Assembly (NCBI RefSeq): GCF_017635265.1
Contig: NZ_JAGBLU010000145.1
Span: forward strand, 1-47,718
Reading direction: 5' to 3'
From: Butyrivibrio sp.
GTDB taxonomy: Bacteria; Bacillota; Clostridia; Lachnospirales; Lachnospiraceae
Length of the DNA: 47,718 nucleotides
Part shown: positions 17,266 to 27,393 of the stretch, piece after piece
Layout: each line of letters opens with the position of its first letter
Position numbering within the stretch: position 1 is the stretch's first letter
Position numbers and translations under genes: made by a program
The notes under the pieces: generated by a model
Told to the model about the DNA's origin: nothing
What the model saw: only the letters and a program-made list of their open reading frames with translations
Database searches by the model: none

Positions 17266-18501
17266 ATGAGTTTAAAAAACAGACTTAATAAAAACAACTT
17301 CAAAAGGGGAATTGTCTTTGCAAGTAAGGTGGGAGATTTTGTTGAGAACTCTATAGGCAAAGCCATGGAGGACAGAAACAGACTTGCAGATGAACTTCCG
17401 GATGATCCTCAGGAGATGACATGGTACAGAGTAAGCCTTCCAAAGGGGCTTTCCGGAGACGGCTCCGAGTACTATATTTACGTTAAAATAGCTAATCCTG
17501 ACAAATTGTGTATCTTTTTATCGGGAGGCGGAGTTGCATGGAATGAGTATACTGCAGCAAGGCCTGTTACCGGTGGGAAAGTAGCAGCTCACCTGCCAAA
17601 CTTTTATTGGAACAATTTAAGGCCCTTTACCCAGATTATGAATATCAATGTGGGGATTACGGATATATCATCAGATAAAAATCCGTTCAAGGACTGGAGC
17701 TTTGTGGTAATAACATATGCAACCGGAGATTTTCATATCGGCAACAATGATTATACTTACAAATCGGAAGATGGCAAGGAGGAAGTGCTTCACTTCCATG
17801 GATATGTAAATTTTTTGGAGAGTATGAAAGTCTCCAAAAAACTATTTCCAAAGCCGTCAAAGCTTTTAATAGCCGGCAATTCAGCCGGAGCCTTTGCGGT
17901 GCCTGCACTTGCAGGAGAGATTGTGGATGATTATTATCCGGGAGCCGGAAATATCACATTGTTTTCTGATAGTGGTCAGCTCTTATATAAGAACTGGAGA
18001 AAAACCGCAAAGAATATCTGGAAGACCAAGGAAAGCCTTTGGAAGCCCATAGTATCAGACAATATTACTTTGGACTGGTATAAAGCATTATATACAAAGT
18101 ATGGGGACAGATTCAAACTTCTTTATTCAAGCTCAACCAGAGATTATCTTCTGAGCGCTTATTACAATGACATTATTCGCAAGAAATATGAGACAGACGC
18201 AGCTGTTCAGGATGAATATTACTTGCAGCTTCGTCATATGATAAAAGAGCTAAAGAGTATAACTCCGGCTTTTGGAATCTTTATAGATGATTGGAAAATT
18301 CCCCTTATAACAATGGGAGGAACTGTTCACACCAGTGTAAGAGAGCTCCATTTTACAGCTTTTACCCAGAATGGTATATCCATGGCCCAGTGGCTTGGGG
18401 ATGCAGTTGAGGGAAAGGTATATGATGTGGGAATGGATCTTTTGCGAGATGATAAAGAAAAGACAAAAAAGAAAGGGATAGCTAGGACTAGAAAGAAATG
18501 A
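17266..18501 (+). CDS. pectin-acetylesterase-like serine hydrolase
   Basis: A 411-residue alpha/beta-hydrolase related to the pectinacetylesterase (PAE/Notum) family. Visible landmarks are the oxyanion strand IFLSGGGVAWN (about 83-93), YATGDFHIGN (151-160, matching the YCTGDxHxGN block of the family), the nucleophile S206 in GNSAGAFAV, and a late histidine in GTVHTSVRELHF. Family members remove acetyl groups from pectin or related acylated glycans. No signal peptide is visible: the N-terminus is basic and polar, so the enzyme is probably cytoplasmic. I chose ATG 17266 with AGGTG close upstream; the open frame begins at 17182, inside the hairpins. The gene overlaps the next one by 4 bases (ATGA). 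Confidence 0.8.
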   Translation: MSLKNRLNKNNFKRGIVFASKVGDFVENSIGKAMEDRNRLADELPDDPQEMTWYRVSLPKGLSGDGSEYYIYVKIANPDKLCIFLSGGGVAWNEYTAARPVTGGKVAAHLPNFYWNNLRPFTQIMNINVGITDISSDKNPFKDWSFVVITYATGDFHIGNNDYTYKSEDGKEEVLHFHGYVNFLESMKVSKKLFPKPSKLLIAGNSAGAFAVPALAGEIVDDYYPGAGNITLFSDSGQLLYKNWRKTAKNIWKTKESLWKPIVSDNITLDWYKALYTKYGDRFKLLYSSSTRDYLLSAYYNDIIRKKYETDAAVQDEYYLQLRHMIKELKSITPAFGIFIDDWKIPLITMGGTVHTSVRELHFTAFTQNGISMAQWLGDAVEGKVYDVGMDLLRDDKEKTKKKGIARTRKK

Positions 18502-19925
18502 CTTACACAGCGGATTGGGATTCATTATCAAATTACAGAGTGCCACAGTGGTATTCAGACGCAAAATTTGGAATATTCATTCATTTTGGAGTATATTCTG
18601 TTCCTGCATATGCTAATGAGTGGTATTCAAGAAACATGTATATTCAGGGAACAAGAGAGTTTGAACATCATGTAAATACTTACGGACCTCACAAGGACTT
18701 TGGGTATAAAGACTTTATTCCCATGTTCAAAGCAGAAAAATTTAATGCTGATGAATGGGCGGAGCTTTTTAAAAAGGCCGGAGCTAAATATGTAGTTCCT
18801 GTAGCTGAACATCATGATGGTTTTCAGATGTATAAGAGTAAAATTTCAAAGTGGAATTCTTATGAGATGGGACCAAAGATTGATTATCTTGGAGAGCTTA
18901 AAAAGAGCGTAGAGAAAAAAGAAATGCGACTGGGAGCCTCTTCTCACAGAATTGAGCACTGGTTTTTTATGAGCCATGGAAGAGATTTTGAGAGTGATAT
19001 AAATGATTCCATTACAAAAGATAGCCTTTATTGGCCGGCGATGAAGGAACCTGCCGATCACTATGATCTTTATGCTGAGCCTGCACCGACCGCAGAGTTT
19101 ATGGAGGATTGGCTTCTAAGAACCAGGGAAATCATTGATAATTATCATCCTGAAGTCCTTTATTTTGACTGGTGGATACAGGAAGCGTGTTTAAAGCAAT
19201 ATCTTAGGGAAATGGCGGCATATTATTATAATGAGATGGAGAAAATCGGAAAGGTCGGTGTGATCAATTATAAGCATGACGCCTTCCCGTTCGGAGTTGC
19301 AGTTCCTGATGTTGAAAGAGGACAGATGGCTACTGCACAGCCTTTTATCTGGCAGACAGATACTGCCATTGGAAGACGCTCATGGTGTTACACAACAGAC
19401 AACGAGTACAAGGATTCAGAGGAAATTGTATGCAATCTCATTGATGCCGTCTCCAAAAATGGAAATATGCTTCTTAATGTGGGACCAAAGCCTGATGGAA
19501 CAATATCGGAAGATGATAAGAAAACGCTTCTTGGAATTGGAAAGTGGCTTTCTGAAAACGGAGAGGCGATTTATGATTCAAAGCCATACAGAGTCGCAGA
19601 GGAAGGTCCAACCAAGATGGCAGGAGGTCAGTTTACCGATAAGAGTAAGATTATTTACACACCTGAAGATATCAGATTTACAGTAGGGCATGGAAATATT
19701 TATGCTCATGTGCTCAAATGTGCTGATAACGGTGAGTATATAATTAAGAGCCTGGGTATTCAAAAAGATGCTGCAAGTTCAAGGGGATTTTCGGGTATTA
19801 TCAAAAATATCAGTATTTTAGCGGATAATAGTCCTGTAAGTTTTGATAGAAAAGATGATGGACTCCACTTAAAGACAGAATATAGAAGTGATATGCCTGT
19901 TGTATTCAAAATTGAAATGCTGTAA
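18498..19925 (+). CDS. GH29 alpha-L-fucosidase
   Basis: A 475-residue cytoplasmic enzyme of glycoside hydrolase family 29, which releases terminal alpha-L-fucose from oligosaccharides. Family landmarks are WYSDAKFGIFIHFGVYSVPA (18-37), NEWYSRNMY, FNADEWAELFKKAGAKYVV, AEHHDGF (103-109), and the likely nucleophile D224 in VLYFDWWIQ. The segment WCYTTDNEYKDSEEIVCNL and the later NGNMLLNVGPKPDGTI are also typical. A beta-sandwich C-terminal region completes it. The catalytic acid/base is variable in GH29 and I do not assign it. The start overlaps the preceding stop (ATGA). Together with the xylosidase-like and esterase-like genes it suggests breakdown of fucosylated, acetylated plant wall oligosaccharides such as xyloglucan or rhamnogalacturonan fragments. 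Confidence 0.95.
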   Translation: MTYTADWDSLSNYRVPQWYSDAKFGIFIHFGVYSVPAYANEWYSRNMYIQGTREFEHHVNTYGPHKDFGYKDFIPMFKAEKFNADEWAELFKKAGAKYVVPVAEHHDGFQMYKSKISKWNSYEMGPKIDYLGELKKSVEKKEMRLGASSHRIEHWFFMSHGRDFESDINDSITKDSLYWPAMKEPADHYDLYAEPAPTAEFMEDWLLRTREIIDNYHPEVLYFDWWIQEACLKQYLREMAAYYYNEMEKIGKVGVINYKHDAFPFGVAVPDVERGQMATAQPFIWQTDTAIGRRSWCYTTDNEYKDSEEIVCNLIDAVSKNGNMLLNVGPKPDGTISEDDKKTLLGIGKWLSENGEAIYDSKPYRVAEEGPTKMAGGQFTDKSKIIYTPEDIRFTVGHGNIYAHVLKCADNGEYIIKSLGIQKDAASSRGFSGIIKNISILADNSPVSFDRKDDGLHLKTEYRSDMPVVFKIEML

Positions 19926-19964
19926 ATGATTCAGGTGGAAGTTCTGCCAGTCGTGAAACGGTTT

Positions 19965-20012
19965 AATTTAAAAATGCTTCAATAATGTTCAGATACCGGA
20001 CATTATTGAAGC
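19965..20012 (-). terminator. terminator of the 56-codon minus-strand gene
   Basis: GCTTCAATAATGT (19976-19988) pairs perfectly with ACATTATTGAAGC (20000-20012). Reading on the minus strand the stem is followed by ATTTTTAAATT, so it fits the end of the 20189-20019 gene; on the plus strand no T run follows, although the stem may still mark the 3' end of the fucosidase transcript. Confidence 0.75.
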
Positions 20013-20018
20013 CTGCCG

Positions 20019-20189
20019 TCAATCGACGAAACAGGCTTCTATCTGAGCTTCGTATTCATCACGAAGTTCCTCAGGTATATCATATTCATCCAGCGCTTCC
20101 GCAACGGACCAGTGCTCATTGGTCATAGAACGAAGAATGCTACGTATAATAAGCAGGTCTGAAGCCTCCAAAGTAGCAACTTTATTCAT
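20019..20189 (-). CDS. 56-residue acidic protein of unknown function
   Basis: A short gene that begins MNKVATLEASDLLIIRSILR and ends EAQIEACFVD. It is acidic, mostly helical in appearance and without a membrane segment; the central part NEHWSVAEALDEYDIPEELR resembles a small helical bundle. GGAGG lies 7-8 bases before the ATG at 20189. It has its own promoter (TTGTAT, 16 bases, TACAAT) overlapping an 18-bp palindrome and its own terminator, so it is a complete minus-strand unit between the fucosidase and the next plus-strand gene. I do not recognise the family. Confidence 0.75.
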   Translation of the reverse strand: MNKVATLEASDLLIIRSILRSMTNEHWSVAEALDEYDIPEELRDEYEAQIEACFVD

Positions 20190-20231
20190 AACACGTCCTC
20201 CTCAAAAAAACGAAAATTCATTAACATTCTA

Positions 20232-20269
20232 ACTACAATATATTGTAGTATAAAAAAATATAGATACAA
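20232..20269 (-). promoter_or_regulatory. promoter with palindromic operator for the 56-codon gene
   Basis: On the minus strand TTGTAT (20269-20264), a 16-base spacer and TACAAT (20247-20242). The -10 hexamer lies inside the perfect 18-bp palindrome ACTACAATATATTGTAGT (20232-20249), a likely repressor site. Confidence 0.6.
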
Positions 20270-20331
20270 GTATTGACATTTTTATGATAATAACTTTTGT
20301 GCAAAGTGCACATAAAATGAGGGGTAATTTC

Positions 20332-21519
20332 ATGCAATTGCTTGTAATTACAATTTTATTATCTGTACTTGGTTTTGCAACATCTTTCATATTAGTTGGA
20401 ATATTTCCATCTATTATAGCGTTTTGTCTGAGTATTTATTGCTTTTTACAGAAAAAATCAATAAATATTGTCAGAGCACTTGGCATGTCTTTTGGAGGAA
20501 TGCTCGTTCCGATCATCATGTACTTAAATTGTTACGGTATTTCGTTGCCTTTTGATAAGGGAACAGGAATGCCTTTTGCCAGACAAATTATTTATGATAA
20601 TTACACCAATATGGGATTTGATATGTCTTTTCTTGAGAATAAAGAATTGAACTCAGAGGCAGACAGTGTAGATACTGAAAGCAATTCATCAAGAGAAGAT
20701 AAGGATATTCATTATGTTAGTGAAGGTGCTAGTGATGATAGCGCAGGTTTGTTAAAAAGTGACAGCAAAATTGCCGGTGCAAAAGAAGAAAATGATGAAA
20801 AAGAAGTTAATGAAAATAAAAATGACTCCATTGATTACAGAGACTATCCTGATACTATTTTTGAAAAGTTTGAGGAGATAGAAAATAACTATGATATTAA
20901 ACCGGCCAGCGGCTTTGTCGGAGCATCGGATGATGACATGCCATCCTATGGTGGTCTTCCTCTGGGAACAGTAGTAGTTGCTCAGTATTTCAGAGAGGAT
21001 GATCACAACTGTAACCCTGTTATTGTATTGAAGAATGAGACAGGTAATCTTCACAGATATGAGTGCATATTTACCGCAAGAGATGAAGAGGGGAATGAAA
21101 TAGCAATTTCGGAAAAAACGTCTGAAGTTGTACCTGACGGAGCACAGTTTGTAATTGAGGGCAGGTTTGACAAGAGTGAACTTGGCGGGAAAAAACCTTC
21201 GATGTATGAGTTCACCATAACAAAAAGAGTCCCCTATGAAGAGGACATGACTGATGAAGTTATGGTTTATACAAAAGTTGACGGAAATTCAGTTGTTTTG
21301 GCTGCTGATAATAAATCAGACAGAAAAGTAAAAGTAGATGCTTATGTGCTTTTCTTTGACGGAGATGAGCTTGTGGACTGTATTTGGCTCATTCCTTCAA
21401 ACACAGATGAAGTGTGTATTGATCCCATGAGTCTGGCGACTATTAAAGGTGATGCATATTATAGATTTGACAGGATAGAAACATATTATACAGCCTATGA
21501 AGCCATAGAGACACAATGA
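20332..21519 (+). CDS. membrane-anchored protein with acidic linker and extracellular domain, unknown function
   Basis: A 395-residue protein I cannot assign to a family. Residues 1-70 carry two to three hydrophobic helices (LLVITILLSVLGFATSFILV, then IIAFCLSIYCFL and MLVPIIMYLNCYG). A long acidic, Ser/Asp/Glu/Asn-rich linker follows (about 100-190), then a beta-rich domain (about 205-395) starting PLGTVVVAQYF, with strands such as PVIVLKNETG and VDAYVLFFDGDELVDCIW; it resembles the FxLyD-type extracellular domains of Firmicute lipoproteins in style, not proven. The start at 20332 follows GAGGGG at 7 bases; the frame opens at 20284 without a ribosome site. It ends 5 bases before the convergent 100-codon gene. 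Confidence 0.75.
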   Translation: MQLLVITILLSVLGFATSFILVGIFPSIIAFCLSIYCFLQKKSINIVRALGMSFGGMLVPIIMYLNCYGISLPFDKGTGMPFARQIIYDNYTNMGFDMSFLENKELNSEADSVDTESNSSREDKDIHYVSEGASDDSAGLLKSDSKIAGAKEENDEKEVNENKNDSIDYRDYPDTIFEKFEEIENNYDIKPASGFVGASDDDMPSYGGLPLGTVVVAQYFREDDHNCNPVIVLKNETGNLHRYECIFTARDEEGNEIAISEKTSEVVPDGAQFVIEGRFDKSELGGKKPSMYEFTITKRVPYEEDMTDEVMVYTKVDGNSVVLAADNKSDRKVKVDAYVLFFDGDELVDCIWLIPSNTDEVCIDPMSLATIKGDAYYRFDRIETYYTAYEAIETQ

Positions 21520-21524
21520 ATCAT

Positions 21525-21827
21525 TCAGGTGGCATTTGTACCTTTATTTCCGGATTCCGTAAGAATACTGATGGCTTCTGAGGCAACCTCATATAAAGTA
21601 GCAAGGTCTTTTGCACCTTCATCGTCTTTTACGGCAAGCTTTCTGTACTGACTTGTGAAATAGAGCTTTGCCTGGTCTATTGTAGATTTTGATATAACAT
21701 GTCCGTTGCAGTATAAAGAGCCTGCATCGACGTTGTATTTACTTGAGGAAATCTTTGATTTTTGGGCATCGCCAACGCCCATTGATTTTGCCAGTGAATG
21801 GATAAGATCTTCTCTTCCTATGGACAT
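21525..21827 (-). CDS. 100-residue soluble protein of unknown function
   Basis: An unrecognised small protein, mostly helical, starting MSIGREDLIHSLAKSMGVGD and containing a central Tyr/Lys-rich stretch (LYCNGHVISKSTIDQAKLYF) and a C-terminal acidic helix (LYEVASEAISILTES). GGAGG lies 5 bases before the ATG at 21827. It is divergent from glpK and convergent, almost touching, with the membrane-anchored protein gene. No membrane segment or known motif. Confidence 0.7.
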   Translation of the reverse strand: MSIGREDLIHSLAKSMGVGDAQKSKISSSKYNVDAGSLYCNGHVISKSTIDQAKLYFTSQYRKLAVKDDEGAKDLATLYEVASEAISILTESGNKGTNAT

Positions 21828-22003
21828 GAAAACCTCCTCTAATAATTTAATATTTGATATTGTGATAATATTATAAACCAGAAAAAGAATATTTGCTATA
21901 ACGCAGGTTTAGGGGATTTTTTAAATCACAAGAAAACTAAAAATGATATATCAGTTTCCAACAAAAAGCATTTATTTAATTTGTGCAAAAGCAACAAAAA
22001 TTA

Positions 22004-23596
<1,593 letters not shown>

Positions 23597-23666
23597 ATAT
23601 AAAGATATCCGCATTCGACTTAAATTTATCGGATGAAAGCTATCGTTTTTCAGAGGAGAGATTATT

Positions 23667-25112
23667 ATGTTTGATGTATTGATCATAGGTGCCGGCGTTT
23701 CCGGAAGCGCTATAGCACGTGAAGTATCAAGATATAAGCTTACAGCATGCGTTCTTGAAAAATGCGAGGATGTATGCGAAGGAACTTCAAAAGCCAATTC
23801 AGCCATAGTACATGCCGGCTTTGATGCTGAAGAAGGCTCTCTTATGGCTAAATTAAATGTTGAGGGCAACGAGATGATGGACCGGCTCACAAAAGATCTG
23901 GACATTCCATTTAAGAGAAACGGTTCCATGGTTGTATGTGTGCATAAAGAAGAGCTTGACGGACTTAAGGTTTTATATGACAGAGGTGTAAAAAACGGAG
24001 TAAAGGGGCTTAAAATCCTTACTAAAGAAGAAGCTCATGAGATGGAGCCAAATCTTTCAGACAATGTTGAGGGAGCTTTATTTGCACCTACAGGCGGAAT
24101 CATCTGTCCTTTCGAGCTTACAATTGCCATGGCTGAAAATGCCAATGTGAACGGTGTTGAGTTCAGATTTAACACGGAAGTTGAAGATATCAAAAAAGGT
24201 GAAGACGGCCTCTTTCATGTTCGTACAAACAACGGAGAGTACGTGAGCCGTCTGATTGTAAATGCAGCCGGCGTACATGCTGATGAGATCCACAACATGG
24301 TCAGCAGCGATAAGATGCATATCATTGAAAGACGAGGTGATTACTGCCTGTTGGATAAACAGGTTGGTGACTTTGTGTCACATACTATTTTCCCCCAGCC
24401 CACAAAATATGGTAAGGGCGTTTTGGTAACACCTACTGTACATGGAAATCTCCTGGTCGGACCAACAGCCATTGATATTGAGAATAAAGAGGGAAATAAC
24501 ACAACGCAGGCAGGACTTGATGAAGTTATTTTAAAGGCCGGTGAAAATGTTAAGAACCTTCCTATGAGAAATGTTATTACTTCTTTTGCGGGGCTACGGG
24601 CTCACCTTGAGAGGCATGAGTTTATTATCGAGGAAGTAAAGGATGCTCCGATGTTTATTGATGTAGCCGGAATTGAGTCACCGGGGCTTTCGGCTTCGCC
24701 TGCTATTGGAAAAATGGTTGGAGATATGATAAAAGACATGCTTTCATTAGAGGAAAAAGAAAACTGGCAAGGCACAAGAAAAGGGATTACCAGAACAGAA
24801 GGCCTTTCAGTAGAAGAGATGAATGAGCTTATTAAGAAGAATCCGGCATATGGAACTATCGTATGCAGATGTGAATCCATAACAGAGGGAGAAATACTTG
24901 ATGCCATTCACAGACCTCTTGGCGCGCGCTCACTTGATGGAGTAAAACGCAGGACAAGAGCAGGAATGGGAAGATGTCAGGCAGGTTTTTGCAGCCCCAG
25001 AACAATGGAAATCATCAATAGAGAATTAGGACTCCCATACGAAAAAATAACCAAGAGCGGTGGCAAATCGTACATTGTCCTTGAAAGAACAAAAGGGGAG
25101 GCAAGCTTATAA
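23667..25112 (+). CDS. GlpA-like FAD-dependent glycerol-3-phosphate dehydrogenase with BFD [2Fe-2S] domain
   Basis: A 481-residue flavoprotein. The N-terminus has the FAD-binding dinucleotide fold (DVLIIGAGVSGSAIARE), a DAO-type core (SKANSAIVHAGFD, VTPTVHGNLLVGPT, GLRAHLERHEFIIEE), and the C-terminus carries a BFD-like [2Fe-2S] domain with cysteines in IVCRCESITEGEI and GRCQAGFC. This is the architecture of anaerobic glycerol-3-phosphate dehydrogenase subunit A and its clostridial relatives: oxidation of glycerol 3-phosphate to dihydroxyacetone phosphate with electrons passed on to the partner flavoprotein. AGAGGAGAG precedes the ATG. The next gene overlaps the stop by one base (TAATG), so the two products are likely made together. 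Confidence 0.9.
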   Translation: MFDVLIIGAGVSGSAIAREVSRYKLTACVLEKCEDVCEGTSKANSAIVHAGFDAEEGSLMAKLNVEGNEMMDRLTKDLDIPFKRNGSMVVCVHKEELDGLKVLYDRGVKNGVKGLKILTKEEAHEMEPNLSDNVEGALFAPTGGIICPFELTIAMAENANVNGVEFRFNTEVEDIKKGEDGLFHVRTNNGEYVSRLIVNAAGVHADEIHNMVSSDKMHIIERRGDYCLLDKQVGDFVSHTIFPQPTKYGKGVLVTPTVHGNLLVGPTAIDIENKEGNNTTQAGLDEVILKAGENVKNLPMRNVITSFAGLRAHLERHEFIIEEVKDAPMFIDVAGIESPGLSASPAIGKMVGDMIKDMLSLEEKENWQGTRKGITRTEGLSVEEMNELIKKNPAYGTIVCRCESITEGEILDAIHRPLGARSLDGVKRRTRAGMGRCQAGFCSPRTMEIINRELGLPYEKITKSGGKSYIVLERTKGEASL

Positions 25113-26380
25113 TGAAAACAGTAGATATAGTTATCGTAGGTGGCGGACCTGCCGGACTTGCAGCCGCAGTTGCAGCCAAAAAAGCCGGAAATGACAGTAT
25201 TTTGATTCTTGAGAGAGATCATGAACTTGGCGGAATTTTAAATCAGTGTATTCACAACGGATTCGGTCTCCATACATTTAAGGAAGAACTCACAGGTCCC
25301 GAATATGCATACAGATTTATTAAGCAGGTTTACGACCTTGGTATCGAGTACAAATTAAATACCATGGTAATGGATATATCAAAAGACAAAATAGTAACAG
25401 CCATGAACAGGGAAGATGGAATGTTCCAAATTTCTGCAAAAGCCGTTATTCTGGCTATGGGATGCAGAGAAAGGCCAAGAGGAGCCTTAAATATTCCAGG
25501 TTACAGACCTGCAGGAATATTCTCAGCAGGAACTGCACAGCGACTTGTGAATATAGAAGGTTATATGCCTGGAAGAGAGGTTGTTATTCTGGGTTCCGGT
25601 GATATTGGACTTATCATGGCTCGTCGTATGACATTAGAGGGAGCAAAGGTAAAGGTTGTAGCAGAGCTTATGCCTTACTCAGGAGGACTTAAGAGAAATA
25701 TTGTTCAGTGTCTTGACGACTATGGAATTCCTCTTAAGCTTTCCCATACGGTTGTTGATATTGAGGGAAAAGACCATGTGACAGCCGTAACTATTGCTGA
25801 AGTCGGACCTGACAGAAAGCCTATAAAAGGCACAGAAGAGAGATATACCTGCGATACACTTTTATTGTCCTGCGGACTTATTCCTGAAAATGAGCTTTCA
25901 AGATCAGCAGGAGTAACAATGAGCCCTGTTACTTCAGGACCTGTTGTAAATGAGTCACTTGAGACCAATATTCCCGGAGTTTTTGCCTGCGGCAATGTAC
26001 TTCATGTTCACGATCTTGTGGACTATGTTTCAGAAGAGGCGGGGAGAGCCGGTCAGAATGCTGTTAAATACATAAATGATGGCTGCAAAGATGAGAGTAG
26101 CGCAGAGACAATTGAAATTACGGCTACAGAGGGTGCCAGATATACGGTTCCAAGTTCTATCAATCCCGAACGCATGGATGATCTTTTGACAGTAAGATTC
26201 AGAGTCGGTGATATTTACAAGAACTCTTTTGTCAGCGTGTACTTTGATGATGAGCGCATCATGCATAATCAAAAGAGAATCATGGCTCCCGGTGAAATGG
26301 AACAGATAATACTAAGAAAAAGCCAGATTCAGGAGCATGGCGGACTTAAGAAGATAACGGTTAAGATTGAGAATGAGTGA
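25112..26380 (+). CDS. FAD/NAD(P)-binding oxidoreductase, partner of the GlpA-like protein
   Basis: A 422-residue pyridine-nucleotide-disulfide-type oxidoreductase. FAD site VDIVIVGGGPAGLAAAVAAK (4-23), GCRERPRGALNIPG, a second nucleotide-binding motif VVILGSGDIGLIMARRM for NAD(P), and the final FAD block GVFACGNVLHVHDLVDYV. It lacks the CxxxxC redox disulfide of thioredoxin-reductase types. In clostridial glycerol operons this protein takes the place of GlpB and probably passes electrons between the GlpA-like subunit and NAD(P) or another carrier. The gene overlaps the previous stop by one base; no terminator separates it from the DUF1667 gene. Confidence 0.88.
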   Translation: MKTVDIVIVGGGPAGLAAAVAAKKAGNDSILILERDHELGGILNQCIHNGFGLHTFKEELTGPEYAYRFIKQVYDLGIEYKLNTMVMDISKDKIVTAMNREDGMFQISAKAVILAMGCRERPRGALNIPGYRPAGIFSAGTAQRLVNIEGYMPGREVVILGSGDIGLIMARRMTLEGAKVKVVAELMPYSGGLKRNIVQCLDDYGIPLKLSHTVVDIEGKDHVTAVTIAEVGPDRKPIKGTEERYTCDTLLLSCGLIPENELSRSAGVTMSPVTSGPVVNESLETNIPGVFACGNVLHVHDLVDYVSEEAGRAGQNAVKYINDGCKDESSAETIEITATEGARYTVPSSINPERMDDLLTVRFRVGDIYKNSFVSVYFDDERIMHNQKRIMAPGEMEQIILRKSQIQEHGGLKKITVKIENE

Positions 26381-26492
26381 TTGAATCTAAAGATTACAGC
26401 TAAACTAAGAAAGTGTTATCGACTCAGATAACTACTTTCAAAGAACTTGAAAGATCTTTATAAAAATGATCAGGAAAATAGAGGTATAGGAA

Positions 26493-26858
26493 ATGGAGAA
26501 AAGAGAACTTACCTGTATAGGGTGCCCAATGGGATGCCAATTAACTGTATCAATGGAAAACGGAGAAGTTTTGGAAGTTTTTGGCAATACCTGCCCCAAG
26601 GGCGATATATATGCAAGAAAAGAAGTTGTTAATCCAACAAGGATTGTTACAAGTACCATCAGAATAACAGGTGGAGATAAAGAGAGAGTATCAGTAAAAA
26701 CTGCAAGCGATATTCCAAAGGACAAAATATTTGAAGTTATGAAGGATATTGACAGCGCAGTTGTCAGTGCTCCCGCTCATATCGGAGATGTCTTAATAAA
26801 AGATGTTGCGGGAACCGGAGTAAGTGTTATCGCCACAAGAGAGATAGCATCGGTTTGA
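26493..26858 (+). CDS. DUF1667 protein, cysteine-rich component of the glycerol operon
   Basis: A 121-residue protein with four cysteines arranged CIGCPMGC (8, 11, 15) and NTCPKGD (33), enough to bind an iron-sulfur cluster or zinc, followed by a beta-rich domain. This matches DUF1667, a family known from its linkage to clostridial glycerol-3-phosphate oxidation genes; it resembles the N-terminus of molybdopterin oxidoreductases in its cysteine pattern. The likely role is electron transfer or assembly in the GlpA-like/GlpB-like complex, replacing GlpC of enterobacteria; this is inferred. AGGAA lies just upstream of the ATG at 26493. It is the last gene of the operon and is followed by a strong terminator. 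Confidence 0.88.
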   Translation: MEKRELTCIGCPMGCQLTVSMENGEVLEVFGNTCPKGDIYARKEVVNPTRIVTSTIRITGGDKERVSVKTASDIPKDKIFEVMKDIDSAVVSAPAHIGDVLIKDVAGTGVSVIATREIASV

Positions 26859-26863
26859 TGAAA

Positions 26864-26905
26864 AGGGGCTGTAAAAATGAATAATCATTTTTACAGCCCT
26901 TTTTG
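26864..26905 (+). terminator. terminator of the glycerol operon
   Basis: GGGCTGTAAAAATGA (26866-26880) pairs perfectly with TCATTTTTACAGCCC (26885-26899), then TTTTTGTG. On the minus strand the A/T flank (AAAAGG side) also gives a short U run, so it may act for the convergent gene at 26923 too. Confidence 0.9.
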
Positions 26906-26922
26906 TGCTTTTAGATTAGTGA

Positions 26923-27393
26923 TTAAGCTACGTTTGTTGCAGAAGTAAGTTCATTAATTTTTGCTACTACAGCTGAAGCATCTTCTTTCTGAGTTGCAAG
27001 CTTAGCGCCAAGAATCTTTTTCGGCAACTGAAGTGTGCACTTCTTTCCGGCTTTTACCATATGAAGTGATGAGCATGTCTTTCTATCAAGAGCAACAATT
27101 TTTTCAAGCTCAGAGAAATTAAACTTCTCTGCATATTTAATCTTATTGTTGTTAAGACCATCAAGGATAACTACATTAACGCCTGTAGCAGTAACACCAA
27201 GGTAAACATTGTGCCTTGTTCTGTAGCCTTCTTTGTCTACCATCTCACCGATAAGAACGCCAATAAGTCCAAACATTGAAAATAGGTTGCAACCGGGAGT
27301 TGTAAATGCATAAGCAGTTGCCAAATAGTTCTCTCCGGTACCAAATGCCTCCCCAAGCATTCTCATTTTTGCTTCATCATTAACTTTTGCCAT
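26923..27393 (-). CDS. 156-residue protein of unknown function
   Basis: I do not recognise the family. The product has a hydrophobic patch near residues 35-52 (FSMFGLIGVLIGEMVD), perhaps buried, followed by beta strands (NVYLGVTATGVNVVILD) and the regular pattern KYAEKFNFSELEKIVAL, which together resemble a small PH-like barrel as in bacterial PH-domain proteins; this fold guess is weak. A C-terminal helix ends it. GGAGG lies upstream of the ATG at 27393; the frame continues to 27420 through the ribosome site. Monocistronic and convergent with the glycerol operon. Confidence 0.7.
   Translation of the reverse strand: MAKVNDEAKMRMLGEAFGTGENYLATAYAFTTPGCNLFSMFGLIGVLIGEMVDKEGYRTRHNVYLGVTATGVNVVILDGLNNNKIKYAEKFNFSELEKIVALDRKTCSSLHMVKAGKKCTLQLPKKILGAKLATQKEDASAVVAKINELTSATNVA

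Noticed and set aside
20273-20278. TTGACA as -35 box of a plus-strand promoter for the gene at 20332
   Set aside because: No acceptable -10 hexamer at 16-18 bases downstream; the consensus match is probably accidental.
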